From: Lentisphaeria bacterium
GTDB taxonomy: Bacteria > Verrucomicrobiota > Lentisphaeria > Victivallales > Victivallaceae
Assembly: GCA_017508135.1 (NCBI GenBank)
Contig: JAFVZN010000106.1
Span: forward strand, 1-48,626
DNA length: 48,626 bases
Reading direction: 5' to 3'
The position numbers and the translations under genes are program-made. Below the pieces are notes generated by a model. It did no database searches. It had not been told where the DNA came from and saw nothing but the letters and a program-made list of their open reading frames with translations. Of the stretch, positions 33,076 to 41,249 are shown in pieces (position 1 is the stretch's first letter; the number at the start of each line of letters is the position of its first letter).

Positions 33076-34092
33076 CTACTTGTCCAGGCGGATACGCGGG
33101 TCTGCTGCCATATAAAGCAGATCGCTGATAAACAATCCGGCAAGCGTGAGCGCACCGGAAAAGGCAAAGAGTGCCATTTGCAGCGGATAGTCTCTGCTTG
33201 AGAGCGAGAGCAATGAAAGCGACCCCATGCCGGGGATGTTGAAGATGTGTTCCACTAACACACTTCCGGCGACCAGAGAGGGGAGGATGCCGCTGAACAA
33301 GGTTATCATGGTGATTAGAGCGTTGCGGAAGGCGTGCTGCCAGAGGATCGTGGTGGGATGGAGCCCTTTGGCGCGGGCAGTGCGGATGAAGTCACTGCGC
33401 AGCACTTCCAGCATACTGGTGCGGGTGTAGCGTGACAGTCCGGCAAATCCGCCGTAAGATAGGCACACTACCGGGAGGAAATAACAACGGACACTTTCCA
33501 GCTGCAAACGCCAGATGGATAGATTTTCCGGATTCTCCGGAGTGATGCCTTTAAGCGGAAAGATGGGGAAGGTGCCGCCTTCACACAGGAGCGATTGCAG
33601 CAGCAGTCCTGCCCACATCACCGGGAGTGAGTAGAGGACAAAGAGACCGAATTCCGCCGCGCGGTCGGCAAAAGAACCCTCTTTCCCGGCGGTGAAAACA
33701 CCGATTGGAATGGCGCATAAATAGGTGATGATGATCGCCCAGACGTTGAGTTTTACGGTAACGGCGAGCCGTTCGCCGATAAGTTCAGTGACCGGTTTTC
33801 CGGGATCGACGGTGGCGGATGTGCCGAAGTCTCCTTTGGTGACGATTTTTTTGAACCAGCGGAAAAATCCGACATGGAGCGGTTTATCGAGATCGAGCTG
33901 TTCCCGGATGGAGATATTGGAGTTGAGCTGATTGTCGCGGGTGTTGAGCATACCGGCACTGTCGCCGCCGCCCATGACATCGCTGCGTGACGGGTCGCCC
34001 GGAGCCAGCCGCAGTAAAGCGTAGCTGGTAAAAAGGATGATGAACAAGGTGAAAAGTGCCAGCACTATCCGTTTGATGATGTAGGTCAGCAT
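33076..34092 (-). CDS. ABC transporter permease, DppB/OppB family
   Basis: 338 residues with about six membrane segments. The N-terminus MLTYIIKRIVLALFTLFIILF and APGDPSRSD are hallmarks of OppB/DppB-type peptide or nickel permeases. The inner-membrane coupling loop is RYTRTSMLEVLRSDFIRTARAKGL (EAA motif), and the C-terminus is DLLYMAADPRIRLDK. Such a subunit works with an OppC partner, ATPases and a binding protein. None of these is adjacent: its 3' end meets a repeat island and then plus-strand genes. The start overlaps the MFS gene by 7 bp, so it is the last gene of the parE-parC-MFS unit. Partners may be elsewhere, or the operon may be truncated. Confidence 0.9.
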   Translation of the reverse strand: MLTYIIKRIVLALFTLFIILFTSYALLRLAPGDPSRSDVMGGGDSAGMLNTRDNQLNSNISIREQLDLDKPLHVGFFRWFKKIVTKGDFGTSATVDPGKPVTELIGERLAVTVKLNVWAIIITYLCAIPIGVFTAGKEGSFADRAAEFGLFVLYSLPVMWAGLLLQSLLCEGGTFPIFPLKGITPENPENLSIWRLQLESVRCYFLPVVCLSYGGFAGLSRYTRTSMLEVLRSDFIRTARAKGLHPTTILWQHAFRNALITMITLFSGILPSLVAGSVLVEHIFNIPGMGSLSLLSLSSRDYPLQMALFAFSGALTLAGLFISDLLYMAADPRIRLDK

Positions 34093-35345
34093 TGGTCGTT
34101 TTCCGGGATTTGGGGTTTATATTCCGGTGATGCCGGAGGGATATCGACTTTCAGCAGTAACAGCGCACCGAGGATAAAGGGGATCATCAGCATGGTGATA
34201 CCGAGTTCAGCTTTGCCGGTTACGGCGGTGGCAAGCAGGATGAACAGCGGGCCGACGATGGTGGTGAATTTGCCGAAGATATTGTAGACGGCAAAGAGTT
34301 CCGCCGCGCGGTCTGCGGGGATGATGCGGCTGAAAAGTGAACGGCTCAGGGATTGGATGCCGCCCTGCGAAGTTCCGATAAGTGCCGCGCAGATGATGAA
34401 TATTATCTGGCGGAGCTTGAGTGACGGACAGAAAGACATCGTTGTCACCAGCAACGCGATGAGGATATAGACTGCGACCGCAGAAATTATCATGGTGCGA
34501 CCTGAAAAGCGTTTGGCAAGTTTCCCGTAAACGATAGTGCAGGGCAGACCGATAAATTGCAATGCGAGAATGGTGATAAGCAAATTGGCGGCGGATATTT
34601 GCAAGCCGTCAGCGAGCGGCGTTGCCGCCAGCAGAATGGTTCCGACACCGTCGATATAGAGGAAATACGAGATCAGAAAGATCAGGATGTTTTTGTTTTT
34701 AAAGATATAGCGGAAAGTTTCGGCAAGATTGCGGGTTTCGGTTCCGGCGGCGCGTTCCCGGACATTTTTACACAGCGGAACAGTACCGAGTGTCCACCAG
34801 AGGGCGGCTATGGCAAAGGCGCAGTAGAATGACCAGGGGGCTTTGAGCAGAAATACCGGCAGCAGACAGAGCAGAAATGAGCCGACTCCCCCGGCATATC
34901 CCCACGCGTAACCGGCAGCAGAGAGCGCATCCCGCTCCTGTACGGTGGCGATACCCGGCAGCAGTGAATCATAAAAACTGTTGGCGATCATGTAGCTCAT
35001 CAAGCCGGTAAAGCTCAAAATCAGCACTGCAAGCGGCATTTTGCCGGGAATCAATATAAATCCGACCGTGGAGAGTACTCCGGTCAGTGTGGCGGCAAGC
35101 ACCATAAAGCGTTTTTTGTTGTTGCGGTCAGCCCATGGGCCGCAGAGGACGGAGATGATTCCGGCGACGATTCCGGCAACACTGGCGCAGATGCTCCAGC
35201 GTGAGGTCACTTGGGATTCCGTATAGATGCCGCCGGCGCAATACCCGAGAAACAACGGGGCGAACACGGTACGCACGATCAACGCATACGCGGCGTTTGC
35301 CGGGTCGTAAAGCAGCCAGGAAAGTTGTTCCTTTGATATTTTCAT
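34086..35345 (-). CDS. MFS transporter, UMF1/Atg22-like family
   Basis: 419 residues with about 12 membrane segments. The start KEQLSWLLYDPANAAYALIV is the signature of the UMF1 (Atg22-like) branch, as is GPWADRNNKKRF in the first cytoplasmic loop. Substrate unknown; bacterial members are predicted exporters or amino-acid permeases. It begins 5 bp after the parC stop with little visible Shine-Dalgarno sequence and overlaps the permease gene, so it depends on the topoisomerase transcript. Confidence 0.85.
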   Translation of the reverse strand: MKISKEQLSWLLYDPANAAYALIVRTVFAPLFLGYCAGGIYTESQVTSRWSICASVAGIVAGIISVLCGPWADRNNKKRFMVLAATLTGVLSTVGFILIPGKMPLAVLILSFTGLMSYMIANSFYDSLLPGIATVQERDALSAAGYAWGYAGGVGSFLLCLLPVFLLKAPWSFYCAFAIAALWWTLGTVPLCKNVRERAAGTETRNLAETFRYIFKNKNILIFLISYFLYIDGVGTILLAATPLADGLQISAANLLITILALQFIGLPCTIVYGKLAKRFSGRTMIISAVAVYILIALLVTTMSFCPSLKLRQIIFIICAALIGTSQGGIQSLSRSLFSRIIPADRAAELFAVYNIFGKFTTIVGPLFILLATAVTGKAELGITMLMIPFILGALLLLKVDIPPASPEYKPQIPENDQC

Positions 35346-35350
35346 TTTAG

Positions 35351-38125
35351 TCAGAAGCCGAACTCCGGCTGAACTATGCCGAAATCTTCATCTTCCGGCG
35401 GTTTGGGTGACGGCGGTGCCGGCGGCGTTTGCGGTTTTTTGCGCGGCTTGACCGGATCGGGGTCGCCGGAAAGCTCCAGTATATCGTCCTGCACCTTCGC
35501 GGGGGCAGTTTCTTCCACCGGGGCAGGCTCTTCCACGGAGGCAGTTTCTTCCACGGGGGCAGATTCTTCCACGGGGGCAGTTTCTTCCACCGGAGCAGTT
35601 TCTTCCACCGGGGCAGTTTCTTCCACCGGAGCAGTTTCTTCCACCGGAGCAGTTTCTTCCACCGGAGCAGTTTCTTCCACCGGAGCAGTTTCTTCCACCG
35701 GGGCAGTTTCTTCCACCGGGGCAGTTTCTTCCACCGGAGCAGTTTCTTCCACCGGAGCAGTTTCTTCCACCGGAGCAGTTTCTTCCACCGGAGCAGGTTC
35801 TTCCACCGGAGCAGGTTCTTCCACCGGAGCAGGTTCTTCCACCGGAGCAGGTTCTTCTTTTTTCTCCTGCTGAGCTGGCATTGCCCGTTTCGCTGATTCT
35901 CTGGCGGCGGCGACTATCGCCATTATCCCTTTGGGAATGGGGATTTTTTCCTCTTTCACTTCCGGAATGTTTTCGACTTCCGCGACTGCTTCTTCGCTGT
36001 CAGTATCCTCTTCAGCATCCCCGGTTTCCGGATTCTCCGGAACCACCAGTGCCGCTATTTCTTCCGGCGTGAGATAACGGGAGTGTACCACTTTGGTCAT
36101 GCTTTTGCTGCCGATGAGGAATCCACGCGCTTTGGGGGCGCGAACCGGAAACTCCATCAAATTGATCTCGCGGGTGGTGACTTTGCCCCGGGCATCTTCT
36201 TCCGTCCACAGATAAATGGCATCCGGACGCGGGGTGAGAAGTTCCAGTTTGCACCCGACCGGGCAGAGCGTGTACTCTTTTTCCAGAATAAAACCGCCGA
36301 TACTGGTGCGTTTGCCGTAATATTTTCCGGTCTTGGTTTCTTTGTAGATGATACCGAACTGCGTGTCGGCATCGTATTTCCGGAAATCATACAGCTTTCC
36401 GATAAAAAGTTTGTCCGGCACCATCGGGATGACCTTGTATTTGCCGCTTTTTTCGATGCAGACCAGACGGTCGTATTCATTACAGACGATGGTGTCATCG
36501 CTCTTGACGGCGGTTCCGACGTAACCGTTTTTGCGGTCCCATCCGACTTTGATATTGTTCAATGCGGCAACTTTGCGGTCGATCTGTTCGATCTTTTCGA
36601 TTTCGGTGCGGCGCGGGAAGCTGGCTCCGTACTTCTTCTTTATATCAGAAAGCACATCGATGGTGTAGGCGATAAGGTGGGAAAGTTTGTACCGTATCTT
36701 CTTGATCTTTTCGTCGATCTCGCGGAGTTCCTGCTGGTTCTTTTCAATATCGAACCGGGCGATACGGCGCACCGGCAGTGCCAGAAGTTTGTCGATATCC
36801 TCATTGGTGACATCGCGCAGCAGCAGATGACGGAACGGTGCCAGTCCGGCATGGACTTCGCGGTATTCCTCCTCCTGACTGCGGCACTCTTCGATCTTCT
36901 TGTAGATACGGTTTTCAAAGAATATCTGCGCGAGCGTTTTGGCATGATGCAGTTCATTCTGGCGGTCGAGGTCGATTTCGAGTTCCTGCTTCAAATATCC
37001 GACCAGTTTTTCCACATTGCGGCGGAGTACCTGACTTACACTCAACTGTACCGGTTTGCGGTCGCATATCACCACGATGCGCGACGATATGGAAATGGAA
37101 CAGTCGGTGTACATATACAACCCCTGCAAGGTCTGTTCCGGCGTGTAACCGCGTGTCGGCGTGACCCGTATATGCACATGATCTGTCGTGAAGTCATCAA
37201 CGCTGGAAATGCGGATCTTATTCCTTTCGGCGGCGCGTTCAATGGATGCCACCAGCGATTCCGATGTGCAGGTGGCAGGTATCTCCCGGATGATAAGGTC
37301 GCGCCCTTCGATATCGATTTTGGCGCGGAGAATGATCCTGCCGTTGCCGTCGTCGTATTCGCGGACATCCATCAACGCTCCCTGCTGGAAGTCCGGGAAA
37401 AGTTCAAACGGTCGGCCTTCAAGAACGGCGATCTCCGCGTCGATAAGCTCGTTGAAGTTGTGCGGCAATACGCAAGTCGACATACCGACAGCGATACCGT
37501 CACTTCCGAGCATGAGCAAACTCGGCAGTTTGGCGGGCAGCACGACCGGTTCCTCCTTCCGTCCGTCATAGTTGGGAACGAAACGGGTGATGTCGTTGTT
37601 GAACATCGTTTCGTAAGCGAGTTTGGTCAGCGCACACTCAGTATAACGTCCGGCGGCGGCGGGGCTGCCGGTAAGGATATTTCCGAAGTTGCCCTGTTTG
37701 GTGATGAAATAGGGGATGTTGAGAAACTCAGTCTTTTCCTGCCCGGTCTTCCGGTCGCGGAAACGGTTTTCGATAACGCCGCCCTTGTTGGCAAGTACCA
37801 CCAGCGCATCTCCGATCGAAGCATCGCCGTGCGGATGATAGTGCATGGTGTTGCCGACGATGTTGGCTACTTTCTGGGTCCTGCCGTCATAAACCTGATA
37901 CAGAGCCCACAGAATACGACGCTGGACCGGTTTCAATCCGTCGTCGACATCGGGGATGGCGCGGGAACCGATGACGTAGCTGGCATAATCGAGGAAGTTC
38001 CGGTCGAACATCTGGCGGAAGTAGTCATTGGTACCCTGTTTCTGTTTGGCAAGGTGGGAGGAATCGTTTTCCTCGTCCGGGATATCGGCGGGATTTTCGA
38101 TTTGGGGATCAAACTCATCACTCAT
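35351..38125 (-). CDS. parC: Topoisomerase IV / gyrase-type subunit A with acidic repeat tail
   Basis: 924 residues. The type IIA breakage-reunion core starts near residue 33 (YASYVIGSRAIPDVDDGLKPVQRRILWAL); the catalytic tyrosine is Tyr161 in AAAGRYTECAL. A coiled-coil stretch lies near 430-480. The C-terminal DNA-wrapping region is unlike the six-blade GyrA propeller, and no GyrA box is seen, favouring ParC. From about residue 757 to 872 there are 19 copies of a hexapeptide, mostly PVEETA, then a Pro/Lys-rich end. With ParE it decatenates daughter chromosomes. The start overlaps the parE stop by 8 bp. The acidic tail is probably disordered. Confidence 0.9.
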   Translation of the reverse strand: MSDEFDPQIENPADIPDEENDSSHLAKQKQGTNDYFRQMFDRNFLDYASYVIGSRAIPDVDDGLKPVQRRILWALYQVYDGRTQKVANIVGNTMHYHPHGDASIGDALVVLANKGGVIENRFRDRKTGQEKTEFLNIPYFITKQGNFGNILTGSPAAAGRYTECALTKLAYETMFNNDITRFVPNYDGRKEEPVVLPAKLPSLLMLGSDGIAVGMSTCVLPHNFNELIDAEIAVLEGRPFELFPDFQQGALMDVREYDDGNGRIILRAKIDIEGRDLIIREIPATCTSESLVASIERAAERNKIRISSVDDFTTDHVHIRVTPTRGYTPEQTLQGLYMYTDCSISISSRIVVICDRKPVQLSVSQVLRRNVEKLVGYLKQELEIDLDRQNELHHAKTLAQIFFENRIYKKIEECRSQEEEYREVHAGLAPFRHLLLRDVTNEDIDKLLALPVRRIARFDIEKNQQELREIDEKIKKIRYKLSHLIAYTIDVLSDIKKKYGASFPRRTEIEKIEQIDRKVAALNNIKVGWDRKNGYVGTAVKSDDTIVCNEYDRLVCIEKSGKYKVIPMVPDKLFIGKLYDFRKYDADTQFGIIYKETKTGKYYGKRTSIGGFILEKEYTLCPVGCKLELLTPRPDAIYLWTEEDARGKVTTREINLMEFPVRAPKARGFLIGSKSMTKVVHSRYLTPEEIAALVVPENPETGDAEEDTDSEEAVAEVENIPEVKEEKIPIPKGIMAIVAAARESAKRAMPAQQEKKEEPAPVEEPAPVEEPAPVEEPAPVEETAPVEETAPVEETAPVEETAPVEETAPVEETAPVEETAPVEETAPVEETAPVEETAPVEETAPVEETAPVEESAPVEETASVEEPAPVEETAPAKVQDDILELSGDPDPVKPRKKPQTPPAPPSPKPPEDEDFGIVQPEFGF
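35511..35852 (-). repeat. 18-bp x 19 coding minisatellite in parC
   Basis: Nineteen head-to-tail 18-bp units (plus-strand core TTCCACCGGAGCAG) spaced exactly 18 bp encode PVEETA with variants PVEEPA, PVEESA and SVEEPA. Unit identity is highest in the middle, and runs of identical units suggest recent expansion. Confidence 0.95.
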
Positions 38126-39950
38126 AATCGACGACCTCCAAATTGTTCATGATGTACTCTTTGCGTTCCGGAGTGTTTTCTCCCATGTAGAATTTCAACA
38201 CATCATGGACCCCGTGCATATTATCAAGCGTCACCGGTGAAAGGCGCATATTTTCGCCGATGAACTCTCCGAAGTCATCGGGAGAAATCTCACCGAGACC
38301 TTTAAAGCGGGTGATTTCGCATTTGCCCAGTTCGGCGGCGGCCTTGTCTCTTTCGGCATCGTTGTAGCAATAGATTATATCGTGACCTTTTTTTATCCGG
38401 AACAGCGGTGTTTCCAGAACATAAAGGTGTCCGGAGAGTACCAGTTCGTTGAAAAACGAGAGGAAAAAGGTCAGCAGCAGATTGCGGATATGAAGTCCGT
38501 CCACGTCAGCATCGGTTGCGAGGATGATTTTATCGTAACGCAGATTTTCAGTAGAATCTTCCACCCCGAGCGCCTGCATGAGGAAGGTGAGTTCCTCGTT
38601 TTTGTAGATCATCTCTATCGTTTCGCCGAAGGCGTTTTTGGGTTTGCCCCGGAGGGCGAATATCGCCTGACAATCGACATCGCGCTTCTTTTCCAGAGAA
38701 CCGGCGGCGGAATCACCTTCGGTGAGGAAGATCATCGTCTCTTTGGGAACGGTTTTGCGCGGCCACTTATCTCCGACATGGTACATGCAGTCTTTCAATT
38801 TCGGGATGCGGAGCCGGGTTTTCTGAACAGTTTCCCGCAACTTCTTCTTTGACTCCATCGTCTGCTTGTGGAACTGTTCGTTGCGCATCACCTTGTCGAT
38901 GACGATCTCGGCGATATCTTTGTGTTTGTGCAGATAATCGGAAACGGCGGCACTGACAGCTGCGACAATGGGACCGCGGACATCGGTGTTGCCGAGTTTG
39001 TTTTTGGTCTGGGATTCAAAGACCGGCTCTTTCACCTTTACGGCGATGGCACCGATCATGCCGTCGCGGATGGCGTCGGCTTTGAAACTTTTTCCGGAAT
39101 ACTCATTTATCCCCTTTAAGACACCCTCTTTGAAAGCGGACAAATGGGTCCCCCCGTCGCTGGTGTACTGACCGTTGACGAAAGAGTAACTGGTTTCGTA
39201 GTTGTCGTTGTGGGTGAGGGCGAACTCCAGCTGCTTGCTGCGGAAGTAGATGATATCGTAAAGCCGTTCATCACCGGTTTCCGTTTCGAGCAGATCGGCA
39301 AGTCCTTTGGCGGAGTAATAACGTTCCCCGTTGAGATGGAGAGAAAGTCCGACATTCAAATAAGCGTACATCCAGATGCGCTTTTCCACATACTCCATCC
39401 TGAATTTGTAATCCGGAAACTTTTCGGCATCGGGGATGAATTCGATATAGGTTCCGTTGCGCTCATCGCAGCTGCCGGAGGTGTCGGAGGTAAGTTCCCC
39501 CCGGGAAAACTCCGCTTCCCGGAATTCTCCGTCCCGGATACTGCGCGCTTTGAAGTAGACCGAAAGGGCGTTGGCGGCTTTGGTACCGACTCCGTTCATG
39601 CCGATGGAATATTGGAAGGCATCGCTGTTGTATTTGCCGCCGGTATTTATCAGAGATACGCAATCCACCAGCTTTGCCAGAGGGATGCCGCGTCCGTAGT
39701 CGCGGACGGAAACTTTTCCGGAATCGACATCGACGGAAATTTCGATTTTTTTACCGGAGCCCATGATAAACTCGTCGATGGAGTTGTCTATGATCTCTTT
39801 CAGCAGGATGTAAATACCATCGTCCTGATGGGAACCGTTACCCAGGCGTCCAATGTACATGCCCGGGCGCAGCCGGATATGCTCCAGCGGAGTGAGGGTC
39901 ATAATGGCATCTTCGCCATAATTATTGGTATTTACAACTTCGTTGCTCAT
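38118..39950 (-). CDS. parE: Topoisomerase IV / gyrase-type subunit B
   Basis: 610 residues, short like ParE and lacking the long GyrB insertions. GHKL ATPase marks: EIIDNSIDEF, VRDYGRGIPL and GMNGVGTKAANALS. Toprim marks: FLTEGDSAAGSLEKKRD and DADVDG. It supplies the ATPase and metal-binding half of the enzyme whose breakage subunit is the next gene. The C-terminus LKFYMGENTPERKEYIMNNL is typical. Start follows GGAAGGA. The 8-bp overlap with parC indicates coupled synthesis. Confidence 0.92.
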   Translation of the reverse strand: MSNEVVNTNNYGEDAIMTLTPLEHIRLRPGMYIGRLGNGSHQDDGIYILLKEIIDNSIDEFIMGSGKKIEISVDVDSGKVSVRDYGRGIPLAKLVDCVSLINTGGKYNSDAFQYSIGMNGVGTKAANALSVYFKARSIRDGEFREAEFSRGELTSDTSGSCDERNGTYIEFIPDAEKFPDYKFRMEYVEKRIWMYAYLNVGLSLHLNGERYYSAKGLADLLETETGDERLYDIIYFRSKQLEFALTHNDNYETSYSFVNGQYTSDGGTHLSAFKEGVLKGINEYSGKSFKADAIRDGMIGAIAVKVKEPVFESQTKNKLGNTDVRGPIVAAVSAAVSDYLHKHKDIAEIVIDKVMRNEQFHKQTMESKKKLRETVQKTRLRIPKLKDCMYHVGDKWPRKTVPKETMIFLTEGDSAAGSLEKKRDVDCQAIFALRGKPKNAFGETIEMIYKNEELTFLMQALGVEDSTENLRYDKIILATDADVDGLHIRNLLLTFFLSFFNELVLSGHLYVLETPLFRIKKGHDIIYCYNDAERDKAAAELGKCEITRFKGLGEISPDDFGEFIGENMRLSPVTLDNMHGVHDVLKFYMGENTPERKEYIMNNLEVVDYE

Positions 39951-39983
39951 AAAAATCCTTCCAATACAATATTACATCTTAAA

Positions 39984-40012
39984 AATATAACGCCATTTCG
40001 GTAAAAAGTCAA
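39984..40012 (-). promoter_or_regulatory. Promoter of the parE-parC operon
   Basis: TTGACT (40007-40012), a 17-bp spacer and TATATT (39984-39989) on the minus strand, 33 bp before the ATG. A dispersed repeat module begins 18 bp upstream of the -35 box. Confidence 0.7.
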
Positions 40013-40029
40013 GTTTCGGAACTTTTTTT

Positions 40030-40064
40030 CACAGCTGTCCCATCAGAAATGACCTGCGGCGGCG
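40030..40064 (+). repeat. Dispersed CACAG-TGTCCC repeat module
   Basis: CACAGCTGTCCCAT, AGAAAT and CTGCGGCGGCG occur in the same order as at 46627-46663 and, inverted, at 12291-12328. A truncated copy is at 47981-48000. Confidence 0.7.
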
Positions 40065-40073
40065 CCTTTTCTC

Positions 40074-40377
40074 CAAAAAATCTCCCTGCGGCGGCGGAAG
40101 AGCCGCCTCGCCGCTCGTGCTTCGCACTCGGCGGTTGCAGTCGATTTTTCGGAGACCTCGCTCTGCGGCATTCCGTGCGGCTTATGCCGTACTCATGCCT
40201 TGAGTATGGTAGTTGTTTAATTCTTCAAAAAATCTCCCTGCGGCGGCGGGAGAGCCGCCTCGCCGCTCGTGCTTCGCACTCGACGGTTGCAGTCGATTTT
40301 CCGGAGACCTCGCCCTCCGTCATTCCGGGCGGCTTACGCCGTCCTCACAACTGCGGGTAAGGTAGTTTTAAAGTTGT
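40074..40377. repeat. 152-bp tandem duplication of a GC-rich element
   Basis: The segment beginning CAAAAAATCTCCCTGCGGC at 40074 recurs at 40226, an offset of 152 bp. Both copies contain GAGCCGCCTCGCCGCTCGTG followed by a TTCGCACTC hairpin loop and GGAGACCTCGC. They differ by scattered substitutions, more towards the end. No convincing gene is present in the gap 39951-40458. Confidence 0.9.
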
Positions 40378-40432
40378 CATAAATCCGGATATCAAAGTTT
40401 CACAAAATTTGAGACATTACCAAAATACATCA

Positions 40433-40451
40433 GGGGAGGATTTCCCTCCCC
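40433..40451 (-). terminator. Possible terminator of the serA-purL-sigma unit
   Basis: GGGGAGG (40433-40439) pairs with CCTCCCC (40445-40451) around a 5-base loop, 7 bp after the sigma gene stop. The following minus-strand sequence (TGATGTATTTT) has only a weak T tract. Confidence 0.6.
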
Positions 40452-40458
40452 GAAAGTA

Positions 40459-41193
40459 TTAAGCGTTGGCGACCATCATTTTGAACAACCGCCGCAGAGC
40501 CTGATTCTGGATCTGACGCACCCGTTCATTGGTACATTTCAACAACTCTCCCACCTGATCGAGGGTTTGAACCGGCGTACCATCCAAACCGAAACGGAGG
40601 CGCAACACCTGCCGTTCCCGGTCGGAAAGTTTATCCAGCAGTTGAAGCAGCTGTTCGATGTCTTCAACCTTTATCATCGCCTGATCCGGAGTTTCGGCAT
40701 CGTCGTCGGCAAAAATATCCTGCAGTTCGACTCCTTCGGAATCGCCGCTGCCGACAACCTCATTGAACGACTGCATATCCACCTGACGGGTGTTACGCAA
40801 CCGTTCGATCGTGACCAGAGGCAGCCCGGTATCCAGGGCGATCTCCTCGTTGGTCGGTTCCCGCTGCAGTTCCAGCGTCAATTTCCGGTTGGACCGCTTG
40901 ATCCTCCGGGCATTGAGCTGGGTACCGACAGGAACCCTGACAGTTTGAGTCTGTTCAGCAATTGCCTGCCGGATCGCCTGTTTGATCCAGTGGGCACTGT
41001 ATGTGCTGAACTTTGCTCCTTTTTCCGGGTCGAAACGGTGTGCCGCAGTCACCAGACCGCGGTTCCCTTCCGACACCAGATCATCCCACGGCAGACCGCG
41101 CCCGAGAAAATCGTTGGCGATTTTCAATACCAGGCGCATATTGTCCTTTATCAGACACTCTGCCTCCAGATTGCGACGTTTCTCCTCTTCCAT
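40459..41193 (-). CDS. RNA polymerase sigma-70 family factor
   Basis: 244 residues. Region 2 covers about 15-85 (NMRLVLKIANDFLGRGLPWDDLVSEG, FSTYSAHWIKQAIRQAI), region 3 about 90-165 and region 4 about 185-240 (LSDRERQVLRLRFGLDG, NERVRQIQNQALRRL). Regions 1.1 and the long non-conserved domain are missing, so it is a group 2-like factor rather than the housekeeping RpoD. It would redirect RNA polymerase to promoters close to the housekeeping type. AAAGGAGAGCG precedes the ATG. It is 56 bp after purL with a GC-rich hairpin between them, and ends the minus-strand serA-purL series. Confidence 0.9.
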   Translation of the reverse strand: MEEEKRRNLEAECLIKDNMRLVLKIANDFLGRGLPWDDLVSEGNRGLVTAAHRFDPEKGAKFSTYSAHWIKQAIRQAIAEQTQTVRVPVGTQLNARRIKRSNRKLTLELQREPTNEEIALDTGLPLVTIERLRNTRQVDMQSFNEVVGSGDSEGVELQDIFADDDAETPDQAMIKVEDIEQLLQLLDKLSDRERQVLRLRFGLDGTPVQTLDQVGELLKCTNERVRQIQNQALRRLFKMMVANA

Positions 41194-41215
41194 CGCTCTC
41201 CTTTGTGTGTTGATG

Positions 41216-41244
41216 TTCCCGGGGACAGTGTGTGTTCCCGGGAA
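41216..41244 (-). promoter_or_regulatory. Hairpin between purL and the sigma gene
   Basis: TTCCCGGGGACA (41216-41227) pairs with TGTTCCCGGGAA (41233-41244) with one mismatch and a 5-base loop. No T run follows. It could reduce read-through into, or protect the 5' end of, the sigma mRNA. Confidence 0.6.
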
Positions 41245-41249
41245 TGATT

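Noticed and set aside
35511-35852. Non-coding satellite
   Set aside because: The 18-bp repeat is in frame within parC and encodes a regular hexapeptide.
36083-38152. 689-codon open frame opposite parC
   Set aside because: Antisense shadow; composition is a by-product of parC codons.
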